NCBI GenBank assembly: GCA_016758965.1
Contig: JAEPRB010000060.1
Coordinates: 1 to 64,000, forward strand
Source of the DNA: Circinella minor
Taxonomy: Eukaryota > Mucoromycota > Mucoromycetes > Mucorales > Lichtheimiaceae
Length of the DNA stretch: 64,000 bases
Direction: 5' to 3'
The notes beneath the pieces are model-generated. The model made no database searches, was not told the origin of the DNA, and worked only from the letters and a program-made list of their open reading frames with translations. A program made the position numbers and the translations under genes. Below are positions 51,501 to 63,288 of this stretch, piece by piece (the stretch's first letter is position 1; the number at the start of each line of letters is the position of its first letter).

Positions 51501-51961
51501 GGGAATTGCTACGGACACCCCAAAAACATACTATATTAAGTAATTTCAGCTATTACGGACACCCCACTTTTATATTTTTTCAAGGGCACACAACAAATTG
51601 ATATATATTAATCACATCGTATCCAGCCATTTATACACTATCTTTACAGCTATTATCGTTATACGACTTATAAATGTTTATGAAACTTATATTATCAGCT
51701 CGACTTTTTATAAAAGCAGTCAATATTTCTTATGGTTTCTTACTATATTTATTGTGTACACAAGTGGGAATTATGAAAGCGAGACAAACAAGGAATCATA
51801 TATACTTTTAATGTTACATATGAGCGGCCAAACAAGCGCTATTGGTGTTGACAACGCTGTTACTATAGTTTATATGGTCTAAGAGCTTATTTGATAACTG
51901 TTTATTTGTGGGGTGTCCGTAAGCAAAATATGGGGTGTCCGTAGCAATTCCCATTATATTT
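51492..51961. mobile_element. MITE with 22-bp TIRs and 9-bp target duplication
   Basis: The element proper is 51501-51952 (452 bp). Its ends are perfect 22-bp inverted repeats beginning GGGAATTGC and ending GGACACCCCA. Inside each end is a second inverted copy of TTACGGACACCCCA (left near 51554, right near 51907-51921), so each terminus is doubled. It is flanked on both sides by the identical 9-mer ATTATATTT (51492-51500 and 51953-51961). A 9-bp duplication is characteristic of Mutator-like elements. The interior encodes no transposase; a 94-residue frame has no motif. It is probably a non-autonomous Mutator-type MITE. Confidence 0.88.
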
Positions 51962-54293
51962 TTGCCATACGTACGTCAATAATAGATTACTTGCAGTTCC
52001 TTTCATTTTGGGCGTTAAATATACTGTTTCACTCTAGCCATCATCAATGGTGGAATATAATGTAAATAAAATAAAGGTTCAAAAAAGTAATATGAGCAAT
52101 CTTGTATTCAGACAAACACTTATTACTAGCTTTTCTAGACAATTAATTGAATGATTGTTTCATATCATTAAAAATGGTACCGCCATTTTTTTTTATAAAA
52201 AATTGAGCTTCTTGAACGAGCCACCGATTTTAAGTTGAGCCATGCCAAGCAAATTACAACGTTGAAAGTTGATGCTGGTATACTTATATAAAGATATGAT
52301 GGACTGTAACGGATAAGTGAGCTGGGGATGATAAAAGAAAATAAAATGAATGGATCTGGACGATAGGAAGAGCTAAGTACACCATGTAGACAACTAGCTC
52401 CACACACCAATTAAAAAAAATATGGTTAGCTGTATACCAAAGATGTATTACGATCGGATGGATGAGCATTTACTTTTCGTAAGAATTATGTCAGAAGAAA
52501 ATAAATATAAAAACATGTCTTTCTTTAAAAGGTCTTCAGGTACAAGCATCGGTAATTCCTTTTGTGCTTTGCTTTATAGTTCATAAGAAGCGTACCGAAT
52601 TTTCCAGATCTATCCATTATTATTATAATTAGGGAGAAGTCAGTTGATAGCTGGAAAACGGTTACCTTGTTTTGATCTTTATCCTGAAATGTTTTGAAAA
52701 ACAACTTATTGTATTTAAACTTCCATAGGCAAAATTGTTCTGTTTTATGCAAGAAAGAATACAACAAAGTCCGAAGTTGGATTAAAAATGCTAAGGAATT
52801 CCCTTACTTTCATAATACGTAAAAAATGATAAAGCTTTAAAACCTAAATTATATATCTCATATCAATACTCAAAAGATAGTTTAAGAGTCTCAAGAGATG
52901 TAAAGCTTTTTCTACTTTCCTCCAAAAGAAAAATATTACAGGAATATCCTTTATGCATGTACATAGTAGCAAGTACCAACAAAATATCCTTTATATTGAA
53001 TAATAGCCTTTTTTTGTAAACAATTTTTAATCTCCAAAAACATACTGTGATCTTTCCATATAAACTACCTCTTTATAAAAACTTCCATTGTTTTTAAAAT
53101 ATATAAATAATTACTTACTTTTTTTACCTCTTTAAACAAACTCTCATTTATATCTTCACATGCTGAATGTTGAAAGAGATATGATATATAAATGATGTAA
53201 TGATTTAAACTTATATGATATTTTTGATGATATTACATTTTGTAAATGCTCTCTTTGGTTTCTAAACATTAACCTCGATTAATCAATGAATAAAAAGCTC
53301 GCCTATCGTGGTATGAAACGATTTTTTTTTCTTTTCTTTAGTCATATTTCTTATCAAAAGTAGATGGTAACCATCTCGCTGTAATATACCTTTGCTATAT
53401 AATTAACCCTACTTTTTTTTGGGTGCGTGGAGCTAGTTGTTTACATGATGTACTTAGTTCTTTTCTTTGTCACTCTCCTCCAAATTCATCTATTATATTT
53501 TCTACGTATCCATCATTGCTTTTTTACTTGTTCCAATTTTTTCTTTTATAGCCCCTAACTTTTTTTATCAGTTACAGTGTATCATATCTTACTTCAGTCA
53601 CGCTACTCTTATCTGTGACATGTAACTAAATCAAAAAAAAAATCGCTAGTCCTCTTAAAAAAATACCTGTGTCAATTTTCATAGCACATCTTGGCACTGT
53701 TGGATAAATATTGATGGGAAGTCTAGGATATCAAGTACAGTGTTATGTTACTTATCTTAATAGATAATATTTTTAATTATATATATTAGCTACAAATCTG
53801 TTTATTTTTTCAATAGTAACGTTGGTTGAACAAAACAATTATAGTAAAGGCTTGTTCGATGGTGTATATATATCTGTTTTTTTAGCTTAAATACTTTGTT
53901 TGGAAAACCTTTTTTTTTTTGGGACGAATAGCTTTTAATTACGTGGAATTAATCAATCTCCAAGCCCTTTGGGTCAGTTTCGCTCAAATAGATCCATTTT
54001 GTTTGTGTGCCCTATTTCCAAAATCACGGCTGGTTTTTATTTAGGTGTGCCAGATTTAACCGTCAACGCTGTACATCGCTACAAATGTATCAGCTCGAAA
54101 ATATGAAGCAAATAATACCATTTATACAAACAAACCATTCATTTTCAAAATTACAATTGGAATCATGAATCCAAAAGATATGTATACTACATTTAAGAGA
54201 CAGTATACATTAGTATATCAGCCTTTTTCATTATTATTTGTTTAGTTTTTTAATGTATAATAGTAGTAAATAGTAATTTAACGTAATAATTAA
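51962..54293. other. 2.3-kb gene-poor stretch
   Basis: AT-rich sequence up to the 3' end of the Ask1 gene. Short frames (for example 52168-52410) lack motifs. No gene, RNA or complete repeat could be supported. Confidence 0.5.
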
Positions 54294-55902
54294 TTATTGT
54301 CTTAAGATCCAGCGTCCAGCACTTGCTTTTTTTAAGAATTTTTTTGATGTGAGTACACCTATATATAACTTGACACGTTCAGATGTAAATGATCGATCGT
54401 CCAGTAACTCAATTGCTTGATCCACAGATATTGACTGACCAGGACGATGTTCAAACAGGGTATAAATGCGTGTCAATTCTGTCGATGCGGGCGGTTCACG
54501 ATACACATTTGAAAAATAATGAAGGCTGAATTCTTTGGGAAGTTGACTTGCTGAAGATGATACTGAAATCCCACCTACACTACCTGATGGTGTACTCATT
54601 CCGCTTTGTCGGTCGTCTGTATGTGGCGCTACTAGATCACTGGGTTGAATTTGTGAAAATTCGAATGCACCACCCATATCTTCATCCTCCTCTTCATCCA
54701 ATTCATCCACTTGTTCTTCTTCAACATTGTTATACCGCTCATTATGTAGAATCGTAGTAGTAGTAGTAGAAGAAGAAGGTAGTAATGAATTTGGTTCATC
54801 ATCCATGAAATCTGAAAGTGTACGCTTTGAAGGTGGTCGAAGATCTTGATCAAAGTTAACAGAAGGAGATGCTGCCTTTGATGAATTATTATTTTTAGGT
54901 ATTGGAAATGCAGTAGTAAAATCTTGCACTTGTTGTTGATGACCAGGGGATTTTGGTAATGATCGGTTTCGTACAATAGGTAATTCAGCATCCATAGCCA
55001 TATCTTTATAATGTGCTCGTCGTTGTTGCATGAATCCTTCAAATCGTTCTCGACCCTCTTCATTATCTTTATTAGCTACCCAACTTTTCGGCGTTTCATC
55101 CCCATAATGATATTCCTGTTGTTTTAATTGTTGTTGTTGCTTGGATGTTTCAGAAATGTCATCATCGTCTGAACTTGGTGAACTCATAGCGCCAATTCGT
55201 CGAAGAGTGTTGTCAACTAACATATTTGCTGCTTCTCGTGCTGGCGTTTGAAGTAATTCACTGGCAGATAAACGAAATGGAATAGTTTCTGGTGGTGATG
55301 TTCTATGGCGTAAAGATGCTGTAGTAGACGATTCACCTGTGCTACTACCAGTAGTTGTATAAGTATTTGTATAATTGACCGTTACGTGTGGTTGAGCTAG
55401 TGTTGCAGAAGTCGCAGTGGTTCGTGAACCTGGTAAATGCGAATGAGGTGGTCGATGCAAAAGCCGACTTAGATCTTGTGATGAGGGTGAAAATTTATCT
55501 TTTAATCGATCCCAAGGTGTAAGATCTGAACTTGGTTCGGGTGGTATTCCAGAAAACGCTGGTCGATTGGTTTGGTGATGGAGAACATTCTTGTCTACAC
55601 ATTGAAAAAAGTATACCCATACCTATTCAAAAGAAGGTATTGAGAAGTTTTAATATATCTGTAACTCTCAAGTTATTTTTAATCGTCTTCCTCTTTCTCT
55701 CTCTCTCTCTCTCTCTTACTTTTAAACCTTCCCAGACGCGTTTACTAGCGGTTGCATATCGCTCTACTTCAGGGATAATTCCTTGAGAAACGATTTGTTG
55801 ACATCGAGTAAAGTTTTCGTCAATGGCTTGCAGTAAAAGTGTAACTTCTTGCTGTAGTTTTTCTAATTCAACGTTTTCTTCTTCATCCGTGCGTCTAGAC
55901 AT
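54294..55902 (-). CDS. ASK1: DASH (Dam1) complex subunit Ask1
   Basis: Two exons, 55902-55720 and 55622-54294, 503 residues. The conserved Ask1 domain is at the N-terminus: EEENVELEKLQQEVTLLLQA, then IDENFTRCQQIVSQGIIPEV and ERYATASKRVWEGLKVWVYF. The intron falls within this domain. The remainder is long, S/T/Q-rich and acidic, with several SP/TP sites (RTSPPET, LPKSPGH, GAMSSPSSDDDD), consistent with CDK/Mps1-type control known for Ask1. A conserved-looking C-terminal block (ELTRIYTLFEHRPGQSISVD) ends with a basic segment. The protein is part of the outer-kinetochore ring that couples chromosomes to spindle microtubules. Confidence 0.88.
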
Positions 55903-57066
55903 TCGAATACAACTGTAAGCGTGAAGACGAAAAAATAAAAAATAAAGATAATGGTGGAAAAAGCTTTTTTTTTTTTTTTTGGTTCCTCACTATAACACAT
56001 ACCGTCCCGCTCGCTCGTTCATTTTTTTAATACCGCGTATGAGTTTGAGGCTGATTTCAGGGTTACATTTTCATGCAAACAAGTATTGTTTTAGTACCAA
56101 GACAACCTATATATAATATCCCAACCTTTTCCCAGCATTCAATTAAAAGAAATTAGCCGATATAACCAAAAGAAGAATATCCACAAAAAGTTTTGTCATC
56201 TTACTATCTACAGCTACTTTAAAAATATTTATTTTTGACCGAAGGAATGAGACGATATAATTTAGTAACACTTGCCTTCGACCTCTTTTTTCTTTAATCG
56301 TATAATAACATGTTCACATACCAAAAGAAATCGCTAATATGTTTTGCTTTTTTTTTTTTTTTTTTTTGGTAAATGAACATTCAAGAACAAAGAGTCATTT
56401 TCCCTATACTTTTTCTTTTGACCTTGGTATAATCGTCTCGTTTTTGATACATACTATACAATTTTTATCTGTTGCGTTGACAACAGGTTACAAACTAACT
56501 ATTTATATATCAAAGCCCATTATAATATTCTTTCCATTACATTTTAATAAAGACGATAATTAAGATGTTTTATCGAGTGTCCCACAAGAGGCTTACTATC
56601 AAAAAAGATGCTACGTACGCAGTAATAAAGTATGCATACGTGCTTTATGGAAGTAGATTTGTACTAGCGTCAATCCTTGTATCATTCTTATAGTACAAAC
56701 CAATAGCATCATAAGTACTTCGAGTTCATTACTTAATCCCTATTATTATTAAATTGATAATTCATATACATATTTCAATCATATTTGTGATACGTAAGTC
56801 TTTATAAAAAATAAATTCAAAGCACCAAGTAATAATAATATAGTGGAGAGACAAACAAAATGTAGGACTTGTTTACTCACCTTCCATCAACTATCTTGGA
56901 TTTCAACCAATTATTGACACAGATACATTTGCTTTGTAAGTTTTCAACACCCCGATTTGATTCGCTATAAAAAGAATGACAACCTGAATTTTATTTTTAT
57001 TTTTATTTTGATTTGCATATATAGCTTTCAATATATACTTTCCCACATATACGCAAGCTATTTATT
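55903..57066. other. Divergent promoter region ASK1 / ferredoxin reductase
   Basis: 1.16 kb between divergent genes. It contains homopolymers (near 55963-55980 and 56347-56367), a 74-residue frame without motifs, and presumably both promoters. No other feature is seen. Confidence 0.5.
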
Positions 57067-58778
57067 ATGTTACGAAGTTCTATTCGGGCCTATTCATCTG
57101 CAACTTCTAGACCATTTCGTCTTGCAGTTATTGGTAGTGGTCCAGCTGGATTTTATACCTCACATCGGTTACTCAAAGAAGTGACTAATGTTAAAATTGA
57201 TGTTTATGACAGCCTCCCAGTTCCTCATGGTCTTGTCCGATTCGGTGTTGCTCCCGATCACCCGGAAGTAAAGGTACTAACGAATTTTTCTTTTTTTTTT
57301 CTTTTATATGAAATATTAGCATACGAAAAGAAAAAAAATATATATATTTACCATATGAAAAAAAAAGAATGTCATGACAACATTTGATAAGGTTGCCGAA
57401 GACGATCGTTTTCGATTCCTCGGCAACGTTACCATTGGTTCGTCGTTGAAGTCGTCAAAGAATATTTCTGTGCAAGAGCTTAAAAAACATTATGATGCGA
57501 TTTTGTTCTCATATGGTGCAAGTGAAGACAGACACCTTGGTATTCCTAATGAAAATGTATATGGTGTGGAATCGGCACGCGCTTTTGTTGCGTGGTATAA
57601 TGGTTTGCCCCAATTTGAAAATTTAAAGCTACCATTGGACCAAACAGATACTGCTGTTGTTATTGGTCAGGGCAATGTTGCATTGGATGTTGCGCGTGTT
57701 TTGTTAAGTCCAATTGATACTTTACGCAAGACAGATATTACCGAATATGCATTAGAAGCTCTCTCCAAGAGTAAAATCCGGCATGTACATGTTGTTGGAC
57801 GAAGAGGTCCATTACAGGTAAATTGAATTTTAAAATATATATTAGAAATCATTTATTTATCTGATATGGATGGTAATATTTTACTTCTTTATCTGTTGCT
57901 TCTAGGCAGCATTTACATCCAAGGAACTCCGCGAACAGATGAACCTGCCAAATGTTGCTTATAAAGCTGATAAGGATTGGATCAAATCTGAAATTGATGC
58001 AGCACAACCATTTTTGAGCAAGAGAAGACCATTGAAACGTATGATGGGAATTTTGGAAAAGGGGTCAGCTATTACATCTGCAGATCGTTCATGGAGTCTT
58101 GAATTTTTAAGAAGTCCAACAGAAATTTTGACAGACACAAACCAAACTAAAGTTAGAGGTATCCGCTATGAATTGAACCGATTGGAAGGTCCATCGCCAT
58201 TGGAAACAAAGGCAGTTGGAACCGGAGAACTTGAGGATCGTGAATGTGGATTAGTATTAAGAAGTATTGGTTACAAGAGTTTACCAATGGACGGTGTACC
58301 GTTTGATGCTCGTCAGGGTCGTGTACCTAATAGTTACGGAAAGATTTTGGATTCTGAAGGACAAGAGGTAAAGAAAGGAAATAAAAAAACACACTATGGT
58401 ATATGTAGGGGATATGATAAGATATTAAAAAATATATGATGAATTTGTTTTATTCAGGTACCAGGCATGTACACCGCTGGTTGGTTGAAGCGTGGCCCAA
58501 CTGGTGTCATTGTATCAACCATGACGGATGCATATGAAACTGCTGATACCATTGCACAAGACATCAAGGAATCGCGAGCTATGCTCAATGATAATGATGA
58601 TTCCGATAAGAAAGGCGCTGATGGATTAGAAGATATTTTCAAATCACGAGATATTCGACCTGTAAGCTATGCTGATTGGAAACGCATAGAAGCAGCTGAA
58701 TTTGCTGCTGGTGAGAAACTTGGTAAACCAAGAGAAAAGTTTGTCAAGGTTGAGGATATGCTAGCTGTCTTGCAGTAA
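57067..58778 (+). CDS. ARH1: Mitochondrial NADPH:ferredoxin (adrenodoxin) reductase
   Basis: Four exons: 57067-57273, 57368-57817, 57906-58367 and 58458-58778, giving 479 residues. A short mitochondrial presequence (MLRSSIRAYSSATSR) leads into the FAD-binding GSGPAGFYTSHRLL. Then follow VYDSLPVPHGLVRFGVAPDH, VMTTFDKVAEDDRFRFLGNV, the NADPH-binding VVIGQGNVALDVARVLL, HVVGRRGPLQ, ECGLVLRSIGYKS and the FAD C-terminal motif YTAGWLKRGPTGVI. It transfers electrons from NADPH to ferredoxin (Yah1-type) for iron-sulfur cluster and heme A synthesis in the mitochondrial matrix. All key motifs are present and the length is normal. Confidence 0.96.
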
Positions 58779-59464
58779 ATACGCTTTACTGGAAAAAAAA
58801 TATAGATTTCCAAAAGAACTTTCTTTATCTCTCTTCCCAATGTACATTTTTATTAAATAATGAGTTTCTAGACTTTAGATATATGTAATATAAAATAAAA
58901 TGAAAACAATATAAAATATGCAATACTTATTGATCTGAATACACTATTTGTATATACTAAAATATCTATATTACAGTATTTAAATCTCTTAAGCAACTAT
59001 AACAGCCAGTCTTGTGTTATACTATATGTCATTTTTGAGAAAGGGATAAAAAGGCGATGTTTCGCATCACTTTCTTTATATACGGTACGTATTCAGTATG
59101 TATTAAGTTTTAGAAAATCAAAAGTTCGATTTTTGAACTCCATGGTCTAATACGTATTATAAACTGTCTTATCTGCATATTCATGGATTAAGCAATTGTT
59201 TTTCCTATCATGATATAATAAAATAAAGCTTCATACAGTTTATGTGTCACTCTAAGGACATCAACATAGCAACAAGTAAAATTTCAAGACGACTGTTCCA
59301 TAGCAGCTGTTAAGATCTATCATCCAATTTGAGAGAGAGAGAAGTAACAAAGCATCATATATCATCCTCGTAATAATTCGATTAATAAACTTAACTCTAA
59401 TAGCTACATACACAGAATATGAATAAAACATAATAATATACAGATATATTTTTTATTTGTGATA
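58779..59464. other. Convergent 3' intergenic region
   Basis: About 0.7 kb between the 3' ends of the ferredoxin reductase gene (+) and the first paralogous membrane-protein gene (-). Nothing beyond a short GA tract near 59331-59342. Confidence 0.5.
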
Positions 59465-60839
59465 TCAAAGAATAAATGGCACAGTTCCAAATGCTTGGCC
59501 TTGTCGACGAACTTGACCTAATACTTCTTGGACCTTTTCATAATACCAATCACGTTCACTAATTGTCATTCGCCATTTACTTTGGAGTGAATTATGACCA
59601 AACTTCTTACGGCATAACCAAAGAACAGGCCAAGACAATATCCAAAGACATGAAAGAATAAAGAACCAACGAACAAACCAATTATCTACCATTCGAGACA
59701 TTTTTGTATTTGCTTTCACAATGATCTTGTTTTCCTTTGTCTCAAAAGATATTTCAACTGAATGGTAATATCCATGATTTCGAATAGCCGCTGTAAAAGC
59801 TAACATAAACAATTCAAAATATAATTAGAACTTGATGCAGTTTTGTTTTAATGGTTCCTATTAACAATATATGTTATGATTTGTATAAGTTTTCTTTTAC
59901 CTCGTGTTAAAGTAGCATAGTCCCAATCAATAACTTTTGTAAGTCGTAATTCTTTAAGTTGATTTTTTTCATGAACATAATCGTCACATAATTCTCGAAC
60001 TGATTTTGTGAATCCAGTTTTTTTATCAGGTAAGACATACATGCCTTCACAATTGGGGGATACATAACTGCTGCAGTCTATGTCAAAACTAAAATCATCC
60101 ACGCGAACAGTAACAGGTTCACGTTCTTCTACAAGATTTCCATCTTTATCACGTGAACTACGTGTTCGCCAATGTGTTTCTTCATGATATCCTAAATGAT
60201 AAAAAAAAATATAATCATGAATAATGATACATATATAAACTTTTTTTTTCTTTCCTTGAATTTGATATATAGCCTATAATTACCATAGAAACGAACCGCC
60301 ATTAAAGGGGGCGTATTTCTTTGCTTCAAAAATTGAAGTAAAGCTTCACCGTCCGTGTTCAAGTGTGTATCACGGGATTGGATGATACCATCTTTGAGAG
60401 TTTCATAAGGTGCTCGATAAATTGAATATCCCGGTGGGGGTGGGCGGCCTCGGAATGGATCGTCTTGCTGTTCTTCTGATTGTTCTCCTTGATTGAGTAA
60501 AGGTTCGCGATCTTCATCGGCATCGGGTATGTTGGCAGGATTGTAAGCAGGGATAGAGTTGGAGTAAGAGTCGTCACGAACATAGGAATCATTTGACAAG
60601 GAAGGATTGGTAGTTTTCTTTAAAGCATTGTTATCATTGCTGTTTTCGAATTGTTGAATAACATCGTCATAAGAAGGTGGTGCATTATTGTTTGAAGATG
60701 AGCCTGTAGCGGAAGAACCTATTTCATCAACGGAAGGTGCACTTGGTGTTGTATTATTGTTATTGTTGTTGTTAAAAGGAGGAGCGACTGAAGGACTAGT
60801 ATAGGTATAATAATAATTGGCGTGATTGTCTTTGCCCAT
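59465..60839 (-). CDS. Fungal membrane protein with PPSY and dileucine motifs (paralog A)
   Basis: Three exons, 5' to 3': 60839-60284, 60191-59901 and 59799-59465, giving 393 residues. The disordered N-terminal part has an N run, a PPSY motif (APPSYDDVI; binding site for Nedd4/Rsp5 WW domains) and an acidic dileucine (DEDREPLL). A folded region follows: GYSIYRAPYETLKDGIIQSR, GEALLQFLKQRNTPP, YHEETHWRTRSSRDKDGN, VRVDDFSFDIDCSSYVSPNC, LCDDYVHEKNQLKEL and FTAAIRNHGYYHSVEISFE. One or two membrane spans follow (VRWFFILSCLWILSWPVLWL), then KFGHNSLQSKWRMTISER. I know this as a fungus-wide family of undefined function. The motifs suggest ubiquitin-dependent endosome/vacuole sorting (inference). Confidence 0.85.
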
Positions 60840-61632
60840 GAGGAGGTGGGATTTTAGTTGTGAAGAAAAAGCTGACGAGAAGAAAGGATAAAATATCTTG
60901 GCGTTAATATTCAGCCAAGGAAAAGAAAGTTAAATAATGCACGGATACTCCTAAAATGCAAACACACAGATGATATATTTCGTTTACTTCCTTTCATTTC
61001 TGCCAAACCTCCTTCTTTTGCTCCGTGAAACATAGTTGTTTAATATCATTGGAGCTCGTTTTTCTATAATTCAGTAAATATGTTGTCTCATTTCAATTCG
61101 TTCGAAAAATTCTTCAACTTGGTTGCCGAGTTAAGCAATATAAGCACTTCCTTGGTTTTACATGTTGTGTGATACAAAGCGATTGCATCGAAACACCTCT
61201 TTTGGTTTCTTTCATATATACTTATCGTAATTGTGTAAAACACTGCAGCAACAGTAGTAATCGTATATATTGTTTGTATACTCAGTAATTAAACTCTACA
61301 CCATATATATGCATGAATATCATATATAAATATTGAATTAAACGTGGCTATTAAATATCTCACAAAATGGTGCTACTTAATAGGCCTTTTTTTAAAAAAT
61401 AATAATAATCCAACTATTAGTGTTTGCATAGAATTATATTTTATAAAGTAGCGTATGAAATAAAAGCAATAATCAATTGATTAGGGGGTACAAGAAGTTG
61501 TTGCCAAGACAGTAAAGTAGTGATTGAACAAAAAGCCAGAGTCATATAAAAAATATGTATTTTTAGGATCTTAATCTTTTGTTTCTTGTTCTTCCCAGTG
61601 TTTCTCCCCCCCCCATTCCTTCACAAGATAAA
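60840..61632. other. Shared divergent promoter of paralog pair
   Basis: 793 nt between the two head-to-head paralogs. It must carry both promoters. No strong palindrome or repeat is visible; a C-run sits near 61608-61615 just before the plus-strand start. Confidence 0.5.
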
Positions 61633-62841
61633 ATGTCTTTTTGGACACCAAGCAATGAGTTTCCCTCTGTTAAATCACAATTAGATGAAACCCCAGTTGT
61701 TAATCGAAATTACATTGCTGATGTCGAAGAATCGTCAGATCACCAGGCTTTGCTTCTTGGCATTGATGCTGAAGATAACGAGGATAATAACGATACACTA
61801 TTTCTATCTACACGAGCACCACAACACCAACAGCAACCAGAACCTACCCAACAGCATGGTATTTTATCCTCTAGTGCTCCACCACGATACCATATACCTT
61901 TCGAAACATATTCACAAGATGATAAGGTTCTTACTCGCAATATAAAAGTCAATGCATTTAGTGAAGAATTATATTCATTTTTACAACAACGTAACACAGT
62001 ACCACCTAAAATTTTTGTTCATATCAAAGGTTGGTTAGCTACACTTTATATATTTAAAATAGTTACGTGAGCTGGATATCTAATTCCTAATAATGTGTTG
62101 CTCTTATTATTAGGAACGAGTAATCTAAATGAGCAGTATCGACGTACATATGATTCAAATGGTCAACAAGTAACAGTAGAACCTGTACTTGTTGGTAAAC
62201 CTGGGGAATATATTTCGCACATCGATTTTGATTATACCATTAATTGTAGCGATCTTGTATCTCAAATATCTAATGGTTTTCATGTTTTAACAGAAAGGAA
62301 GACAGGTTATGTGAAAACAGTTCCAGAATTATGTGAAGATTATGTACGAGATACGCACCGATTAAAAGAATTACAGCTTACCAAGGTCATTGATTGGGAT
62401 GAAGCTGTTTTAAGCAGATGTATGTGATATCTATTTGTTTTATTTATTTATTTTTGGTTGACCTGCTGTCAATCTCACCGAATAAACTAATATATTATAC
62501 CTATATTAGTGGTGACAGCTGGTATACGTGCGCATGGATATTCACAACAGTTATCTATCACTATTGAAAAAAGAGAAGACAAAGTAACGGTCAAGCCAGC
62601 ATCAGTAATTTCTCGAATGGCAGATAACAAATTTATTCAATACTTTTTCTATATCACATTTCTATTCATTTTTGCTTGGCCCATGTTAATTTTATGGCGC
62701 AAAAAGATTGGTCATGTAACACTACAAAGTAAATGGCAAATGAAACTGTCAGAAAAAAGATGGTGTGATCAATATATGACAGAAATCTTAGGCCAAATTC
62801 CTCCTGTAAGGTGTGGACCCATTGTTACTGTACATCAATAA
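61633..62841 (+). CDS. Fungal membrane protein (paralog B)
   Basis: Three exons: 61633-62029, 62114-62419 and 62510-62841, giving 344 residues. It aligns by eye with the minus-strand neighbour. Shared elements are ELYSFLQQRNTVPPKIFVHI, CEDYVRDTHRLKELQLTKVI, DWDEAVLSR, TAGIRAHGYSQQLSITIE, RMADNKFIQYFFYITFLFIF (membrane span), KKIGHVTLQSKWQMKLSEKR and a C-terminal LGQI. Both introns sit at equivalent positions and phases. It lacks the PPSY motif and the second Asp/Tyr-rich motif of paralog A, but keeps a dileucine-like DHQALLLG. The N-terminus is Q-rich and shorter. The start chosen is the first ATG of the frame. Function unknown; probably a diverged duplicate. Confidence 0.83.
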
Positions 62842-63288
62842 AAAATACATATAAATATATAAAGAGAAAGTGCGAAAAATATAAAAATAACTTCCAAATG
62901 CAGTAACCAGCCATTATCCTAAATGTTGTTTGTGTTCTGTGTAATTTGTGTTTTTAATTATATATAACCCAGAAAAACGAGATTTAAATGCAACAAAAAA
63001 TTATAAAAGTGCATAATAATAGTAGATCACGAACAAATAAGTGAGGGGAAAATAGGGAAGCGTGGGATGCTTGTAGGAAAGAGGAATAAAGGTGGAGGAG
63101 AACTTCAATATAATAAAAAGAATAGTAATAATAATATAGGATACGAAAAAAAAAAGAAGAGAGATAAAATTCCTTCTGTTCTTCAAGATCAAATGTACAA
63201 AAAGAAAAAGAAAGATACTATATATAAATAATAACTAGAGAAAGATAGAAGGCAAAAAAAAAAGAGGACTTATATCTACTTTTTCTTT
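62842..63288. other. Convergent 3' intergenic region
   Basis: About 0.45 kb between the stops of paralog B (+) and the rightmost gene (-). A-rich; no feature is seen. Confidence 0.5.

Noticed and set aside
51598..51882. 94-residue frame inside the MITE
   Set aside because: No motif and biased hydrophobic AT-rich composition; too short for a transposase. Treated as a chance frame.
53280..54293. Possible transposon ends (GTGTGCC words) near 54015 and 54048
   Set aside because: Words are short and not in an inverted arrangement, and no target duplication was found.
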